Shown here: piece after piece, positions 1 to 3,855 of the stretch
Layout of the letters: each line of letters begins with the position of its first letter
Numbering within the stretch: position 1 is the stretch's first letter
Source of the DNA: Alphaproteobacteria bacterium
GTDB lineage: Bacteria; Pseudomonadota; Alphaproteobacteria; Geminicoccales; Geminicoccaceae
Direction of reading: 5' to 3'
DNA: 5,838 nt
Assembly (NCBI GenBank): GCA_026984595.1
Contig: JALSRW010000010.1
Span: forward strand, 1-5,838
The notes under the pieces: model-generated
Seen by the model: the letters and a program-made list of their open reading frames with translations, nothing else
Databases searched by the model: none
Told to the model about the DNA's origin: nothing
Program-made: the position numbers and the translations under genes

Positions 1-600
1 CGCTTCGATCCCGCGGTACTGGGCCGGCGGTTCGGCGAGGACTGGCAGGCCGCCTACCGTTTCCTGCGCGACGAGATCGCTCTCGTTCCCTATGCCGGCA
101 CCCTGCGCTTCGCCGCCGGCACGCTGGTCTCCCGCGCCGGCAATGCCTGCGACCGGGCGCTGCTGCTGGGCGAACTGCTGAAGGCCGGCGGCCATCGCAT
201 CCGCTATGCGCAGGCGCGGCTCGACGCGGCAACGACCCGGAGACTCCTGGCCAATCTCGACCGCCCCCGCAGTGCCGCCAGCCGGCCGTTGGCCACGGAC
301 GGTTTCGATCCCGAGCTGCTGCGCCTGCTGGCCCCGGCCGGGCTCGACGAGGCGGCCTATCGCGCGGCCCTGGAGCAGAGCACCGCCACCGCCCGGGCGC
401 TGGCCGAAGCGGTGGCGCTGGATAGCGCGTTCGTGCGCGACAGGCTGGCGGAGAGCCTGGAGGCGGCGTTGCCGCCGGCCGGCACGACGGCGGACCCGGC
501 CGAGCTCCTGGCCGAGCATTGCTGGGTGCAGATGGAAACGGAAGCGGGCTGGCGGGATCTCGATCCCAGCCTTCCCGGAATGGAACCCGGCGATCGTCTC
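1..600 (+). other. Transglutaminase-like domain, probably catalytically dead
   Basis: Residues 21-74 read like the alpha-helical start of a bacterial transglutaminase-like fold: an FLRDEI...PYAGTLR stretch, then RAGNACDRALLLGELLKAGG. The later half appears at residues 173-189 as HCWV and GWRDLDP, the usual His and Asp segments of the Cys-His-Asp triad. In the canonical motif G-x-C-x-D-x-A the Cys falls at Ala49 here (G47-N48-A49-C50-D51-R52-A53). The nucleophile therefore seems lost, although Cys50 sits one residue along. The 124 residues between A49 and H173 exceed the usual spacing and include a helical insert at about 80-160. Without the nucleophile the domain is more likely a binding or scaffold module than a crosslinking enzyme or protease. 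The fold call is from motif recognition and was not tested by search. Confidence 0.68.
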
Positions 601-3600
601 GCGGAGCCGGAGCGGGTGGGCGACCGCCTGCCGGCGGAACTGGCACCGGTGCTGCGCCTGCGACTGCGGCTCCTGCGCGAGGAAGGGGGGGCGATGCGGA
701 CGGAGTCCATCCTCGACGCCGAGCTGCCCGTCGACCGCGCCTACGAGACCGCGTCCCTGCTGATCGTTCCCGAGCTGCAGCGGGGAGACCGGCTCCTCGG
801 CCCGGCGCTGGCCGGCCAGTACGCGGAAGGCTTCGATGCCATGGTGCCGATGCTGATCACCCGCAGCGGCATCGAAGTGGGGGAGCCCTTCGGAGTCGAT
901 GGGCGCATTCTGCCGACCGACCCGAATACACGCATGGCCACGGCCATGGGCGAGACCGTCGGGGGGCTGTTCGGCGGAGCCCTCGGTGCCCTCGAACAGA
1001 GCCTGGGCGACGAGCCCCCGACGGAGGCCGCGCAGGATTCCCGCTTCGCAGGCATCGAGCTGGTCTTCTCGCTGCAGCTTCCCGACGGGTCGGTTCGGAC
1101 GTCGCGCCGGCTGCTGGTTTCCGAGATGCCGCAGGAAGATCTGCGCCGGCTGTTGCCGCGCAGCCTCGATCTCCTGGTGACCACCTCCCGCGTCTCCCGC
1201 GCGCTGTTCCTGGATCGCCTCCTGGGCACGCTGTCGGCCGCCAGGCCCGTGCTGCGGGCGACCCTCCGCGAGGAGGCCCCCGACCGTCTCGAACGCGGCA
1301 TCGCGCGGCTGCGCCTCCAGCCCCTCCAGCTTCTCGAATTCGCACATCTGCGTTCGGTCTTCGCCGAGTACCTCATGGCCGAAGCGCATCCGGAACTGCT
1401 GGCGCTGCCGGAGGAGCCGCTGGTGGTAGCGTATCAGCGCTATACCACACTCTGGAATGGCCGGCCGATGGCCGCGGAGAGCTTCGATCTCGTGTTCCAC
1501 CGCCGCCTCCTGCTGCCGCGCGGCGCGGATGCGGCGGACCCCGCGCGGAGCCGCGAAGCCACCTCCCTGCTGGCCATTCTGGACAATGTGCTGGAGCACC
1601 AGCTCATGGGCGGTGCAGAAGCCCGGAGCGGCGTCACCATGCTGGCCACGGCACTGCGTCGGGAGGTTCCGCTGCGGCTCCTCCAGAGCGCCGGCGGGAT
1701 CGCCGCTCTCGGCGATCTTCCGCCCTATGCACGCGGCCTCATCGAGGAGACCCTGGCCGAAGGCTACTGGGTTCTCGCGCCCGAGCACCCGCTTTCGCGC
1801 GAAGGCGGCCCGCTCTTCGCCTTCTGGCGCATCGATCCCCGCTCCGGCGAGGTGCTGGCGCTGGGGGCGAGCGGCGCCGGTCAGGCGATGGCCGAGTACA
1901 GCCAGCAGATCAAGCTCATCGCCCTCGGCACCCTGGTCACCTGTGTGGTCACCGCCGCTCTGGGGGATCTCCGCGATGTTCGCGACTTCGCCCATTGTCT
2001 GGTGGTCGGCATGGTGGTCGGGGTGATCACCGCCGGTGCCGTGGGCTGGCTCGCACAGAAGCTCGGCTGGGCGGCGTCTTCGGCCCAGGCTGCGGCGGCC
2101 GAAGGCGCGGTCGGTGGTGCCGCCGGCTCGGCGGCGGGCAGGCTGACGGGCGAGGGAAGCCCCCGCGGCGCCGTGGAGCGCCCGGCCAGAACCGGCTTCA
2201 AGACGGTGTCCGAAACCGCCGAGCAGACGCTCTCGGGTGCCCTGTCACCGGAGCAGATGGCCAACGGCGTGGCGCCCCGGGGCGGAGCGGTGGAATCCGG
2301 GACCACCGGCGGCGGTCGCGTGAGCCCCGCCAGCAGTACGGTCGGCTTCGAGGAGTCCACCCCGGTACGTTCCCGCGGAACCCTCCCCGACGGTTCTTCG
2401 CCGACGACCGAGCCGCCTACCGCGCTCGGACGCCTCGCCGGGTCGGAGGAGGGTGGGGCGACGCCGAAGGCTCCGGTCAACGCGCCCGAGGAGAGCGGGG
2501 CGGCATCGAAGATGCCCGCGACCACAGCCGAGGAAGGCGGCACGGCAGCGAAGACCGCTGCGGCCGAACCGGAGAGTGGCGGTTCGAGCAAGGCGCCCGA
2601 ACGGATCCCGAGCGAGCTCCAGGGGCAGACGTACGAACTGGCGACGCCGACGCCGAAGCCGCCGCCGGCGGGTGAACAGATCCCGCCCAGCATGCGCAAG
2701 ATCGAGCATTTCGCGCCGCTGGTGGAGGCCGTCGAGGCGACCAACCTGCCGATGCAGGAGATCGCCAAGCTCAAGACCCTGGCCCGCGCCCACAAGAAGA
2801 TCCTCGTCACCCGCAAGGTCAATCCGCATGCCCGGCGCTGGTACGAGCAGGGGGCGGTGGGCAAGGACATCAACATGAAAGGCAAGTCCGCGAGCCGCGG
2901 CGCCATCGCCGGTCTCATTCCCGAGGACCAGGCCTTCAGCAAGCTTTACGACAAGGTGACCAAGGCCAGGACCGCGAAGGAGCGGGCCGAGGCCTGGGGC
3001 AAGATCGCCGAATACAACGCCAAGGTGCAGAAGGCGGTGAAGGAGGGCGGTTACGAGTTCGTGCCCTTCGAGGTGGAGGGGCGCAAAGTCGGCGTCTACA
3101 AGCAGGGCGAGAAGGTCTATCAGGCCTACGAGAAGGGCGGTACGATCTACGATGCGGCGACCAGAAAGCCGATCGGCGCGCGCACCGGCTTCGAGCGCAT
3201 CGAGGATCTGCGGGTGGTCGGCAAGAAGGTCGATGGCGAAACCCGCTATGTCACGGCCGATATCGACCTCGACTATGTGATCGAGAACCCGCACGCGCCC
3301 GAGCAGCCGCTGATCGAATGGAAGCCGGAGACCGGCGACACCCTCGGCAATCGCACGCCCCGCCAGGAGGCGCTGTTGAAGGGCGCCCGCAACCTCTCCG
3401 AGGCGGCCGGCGATTCGACCAAGGTCCTGCACGGTGCGGAAGAGCTCAATCCCTATCCCGAAAAGCTGACCATGAGCGAATTCCCCAAGCTCGTCGTGTT
3501 CGACGACGGCAGGGTGGCGACTCTGAAGAACCCCTATGATCAGTGGAAACTGCTGCGGGACCTGAAGGCCGAGGGTTACCGCATCGACCTCTCCGAGGAG

Positions 3601-3756
3601 ATCCGAGCGGCCTACGGCTGGCCCGCGGACTGGTGGAAACGGATGCCCGACGCGGTCCGCGAATGGGCCCCCGGCACCGGCGACAAGCCGAGACGGCGCC
3701 GCCTCCGACGCGGATCCCGCCGCTCCCATCGCGGTCGCCTTCCTCTCGCTGCCTGA
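1..3756 (+). CDS. Multidomain membrane protein: degenerate transglutaminase-like domain, TM hairpin, repeat linker, C-terminal EF/CyaA/ExoY-type nucleotidyl cyclase toxin domain (5' partial)
   Basis: The frame is open from base 1 to TGA at 3754-3756, giving 1251 codons; the true start lies upstream, and a TTG at 289 is only internal. Residues are numbered from the window edge. Residues 1-200 resemble a transglutaminase core. Residues 220-390 look beta-rich and 390-625 mostly helical, and I recognise neither. Residues 637-689 hold two hydrophobic segments. Residues 700-897 are a Gly/Ala/Pro/Glu/Thr linker. Residues 898-1227 carry the motifs of adenylyl/guanylyl cyclase toxins, which convert ATP or GTP to cyclic nucleotide after activation by a eukaryotic protein. 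The layout, with an N-terminal body, membrane segment, linker and C-terminal toxin, resembles polymorphic toxins or large effectors. The delivery route and cellular location are inferred only. The last 21 codons are suspiciously Arg-rich and may follow a frameshift. The downstream gene starts 9 bp later and is probably in the same operon. Confidence 0.9.
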   Translation, partial: RFDPAVLGRRFGEDWQAAYRFLRDEIALVPYAGTLRFAAGTLVSRAGNACDRALLLGELLKAGGHRIRYAQARLDAATTRRLLANLDRPRSAASRPLATDGFDPELLRLLAPAGLDEAAYRAALEQSTATARALAEAVALDSAFVRDRLAESLEAALPPAGTTADPAELLAEHCWVQMETEAGWRDLDPSLPGMEPGDRLAEPERVGDRLPAELAPVLRLRLRLLREEGGAMRTESILDAELPVDRAYETASLLIVPELQRGDRLLGPALAGQYAEGFDAMVPMLITRSGIEVGEPFGVDGRILPTDPNTRMATAMGETVGGLFGGALGALEQSLGDEPPTEAAQDSRFAGIELVFSLQLPDGSVRTSRRLLVSEMPQEDLRRLLPRSLDLLVTTSRVSRALFLDRLLGTLSAARPVLRATLREEAPDRLERGIARLRLQPLQLLEFAHLRSVFAEYLMAEAHPELLALPEEPLVVAYQRYTTLWNGRPMAAESFDLVFHRRLLLPRGADAADPARSREATSLLAILDNVLEHQLMGGAEARSGVTMLATALRREVPLRLLQSAGGIAALGDLPPYARGLIEETLAEGYWVLAPEHPLSREGGPLFAFWRIDPRSGEVLALGASGAGQAMAEYSQQIKLIALGTLVTCVVTAALGDLRDVRDFAHCLVVGMVVGVITAGAVGWLAQKLGWAASSAQAAAAEGAVGGAAGSAAGRLTGEGSPRGAVERPARTGFKTVSETAEQTLSGALSPEQMANGVAPRGGAVESGTTGGGRVSPASSTVGFEESTPVRSRGTLPDGSSPTTEPPTALGRLAGSEEGGATPKAPVNAPEESGAASKMPATTAEEGGTAAKTAAAEPESGGSSKAPERIPSELQGQTYELATPTPKPPPAGEQIPPSMRKIEHFAPLVEAVEATNLPMQEIAKLKTLARAHKKILVTRKVNPHARRWYEQGAVGKDINMKGKSASRGAIAGLIPEDQAFSKLYDKVTKARTAKERAEAWGKIAEYNAKVQKAVKEGGYEFVPFEVEGRKVGVYKQGEKVYQAYEKGGTIYDAATRKPIGARTGFERIEDLRVVGKKVDGETRYVTADIDLDYVIENPHAPEQPLIEWKPETGDTLGNRTPRQEALLKGARNLSEAAGDSTKVLHGAEELNPYPEKLTMSEFPKLVVFDDGRVATLKNPYDQWKLLRDLKAEGYRIDLSEEIRAAYGWPADWWKRMPDAVREWAPGTGDKPRRRRLRRGSRRSHRGRLPLAA
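1909..2067 (+). other. Two-segment transmembrane hairpin
   Basis: Residues 637-655 (IKLIALGTLVTCVVTAALG) and about 663-686 (starting FAHCLVVGMVVGVITAGAV) are two uncharged hydrophobic stretches. They are joined by a short charged turn, DLRDVRD. A Gly/Ala-rich stretch at 700-716 follows. Two crossings would put the N-terminal body and the C-terminal cyclase on the same side of a membrane. The short loop also allows insertion as a helical hairpin, as seen in toxin translocation regions. Topology cannot be fixed because the N-terminus lies outside the window. Confidence 0.72.
2446..2604 (+). repeat. Degenerate 14-residue (42-nt) tandem repeat in the linker
   Basis: Residues 816-857 form three diverged 14-residue units, starting EEGGATPK, EESGAASK and EEGGTAAK. 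Lys823, Lys837 and Lys851 are exactly 14 apart. A shortened fourth unit (ESGGSSKAPE) follows to residue 868. The stretch is rich in Glu, Gly, Ala, Thr and Pro and has few hydrophobic residues, so it is probably a flexible tether between the membrane hairpin and the cyclase domain. Unit-number changes between strains would be expected. Confidence 0.65.
2692..3681 (+). other. EF/CyaA/ExoY-type nucleotidyl cyclase toxin domain (Anthrax_toxA-like)
   Basis: Residues 898-1227 align by eye with the catalytic core of Bacillus anthracis edema factor (EF), Bordetella CyaA and Pseudomonas ExoY. TRKVNPH gives Arg938 (CyaA R41, EF R329). GAVGKDINMKGKSASRG...AGLIP aligns without gaps to the loop containing CyaA K58/K65 and EF K346/K353, giving Lys955 and Lys962. 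VTADIDLDYV gives the metal-binding pair Asp1087 and Asp1089 (CyaA D188/D190). LHGAEELNPYPE gives His1144, Glu1147 and Asn1150 (CyaA H298, E301, N304). The Lys962-Asp1087 interval is 125 residues, against 123 in CyaA. The position of CyaA H63/EF H351 is Lys960, which as I recall is also Lys in ExoY. Asp1089-His1144 is only 55 residues, against 108 in CyaA and 84 in EF. No C-terminal calmodulin-binding helical domain like that of EF follows. Catalysis is plausible; substrate (ATP, GTP or other) and activator are unknown. Confidence 0.85.
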
Positions 3757-3769
3757 GGCCCGGTCATGA
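3692..3769 (+). other. Probable true 3' end of the first gene in frame 2 (candidate frameshift near 3690)
   Basis: In the annotated frame, bases 3691-3753 encode a tail with 10 Arg in 21 codons, and 8 of the 21 codons end in A or T, unlike the rest of the gene. One base over, 3692-3766 reads DGAASDADPAAPIAVAFL followed by SLPEARS. Only 4 of its 25 codons end in A or T, and it stops at TGA 3767-3769. That stop overlaps the ATG at 3766 as ATGA, the common stop-start arrangement in operons. A one-base insertion just before 3692, or in the C run at 3668-3672, would explain this. It could be a real mutation or a sequencing error. The cyclase motifs all lie upstream and are unaffected. Confidence 0.5.
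3754..3758 (+). promoter_or_regulatory. Ribosome binding site of the discoidin-domain gene, overlapping the upstream stop
   Basis: TGAGG contains a GAGG Shine-Dalgarno core at 3755-3758, 7 nt before the ATG at 3766. Its first three bases are the stop codon of the upstream frame. This supports the chosen ATG and suggests translational coupling between the two genes. Confidence 0.6.
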
Positions 3770-3855
3770 ATTCGCGACGTTTCGCTCCCCTCGTCTCCCG
3801 ATCGCGCATTGTTCTGTGCCTGCTGCTCCTGTTGCTGGCACCGCCGGCCCGCGCC
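3766..3855 (+). other. Sec signal peptide of the discoidin-domain protein
   Basis: The n-region is basic (Arg4, Arg5, Arg12, Arg14). A Leu-rich core spans residues 15-25 (IVLCLLLLLLA). A PPARA|EP junction gives an Ala-x-Ala cleavage site after residue 30. The single Cys18 lies inside the hydrophobic core and is not in a lipobox, so signal peptidase I rather than lipoprotein processing is expected. Confidence 0.88.

Noticed and set aside
289..291. TTG as the start codon of the first gene
   Set aside because: The frame is open from base 1, and the transglutaminase-like motifs begin upstream of 289, so the start lies outside the window.
519..2675. 718-codon open frame on the plus strand inside the first gene
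   Set aside because: Its product is Arg/Gly/Ala/Pro-rich and has no domain. It is an out-of-frame shadow of the multidomain protein, whose own frame carries recognisable motifs and G/C-biased third positions.
3601..3681. Calmodulin-binding helix at the end of the cyclase domain
   Set aside because: The Trp-rich segment around residues 1207-1222 is short, and no helical domain like that of EF follows. Trp and basic residues alone do not support a calmodulin site.
3685..3753. Arg-rich C-terminal tail as a nuclear-localisation or nucleic-acid-binding element
   Set aside because: Codon third positions and the cleaner neighbouring frame ending in an ATGA overlap make a frameshift artefact more likely than a functional basic tail.
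3757..3765. Promoter or terminator between the two genes
   Set aside because: Only 9 bases separate the reading frames, with no room for a hairpin terminator or a -35/-10 pair. A shared transcript is more likely.
3817..3819. Lipoprotein cleavage site at Cys18 of the secreted protein
   Set aside because: The Cys lies in the middle of the hydrophobic core with more Leu after it, and a clear ARA cleavage site follows. No lipobox is present.
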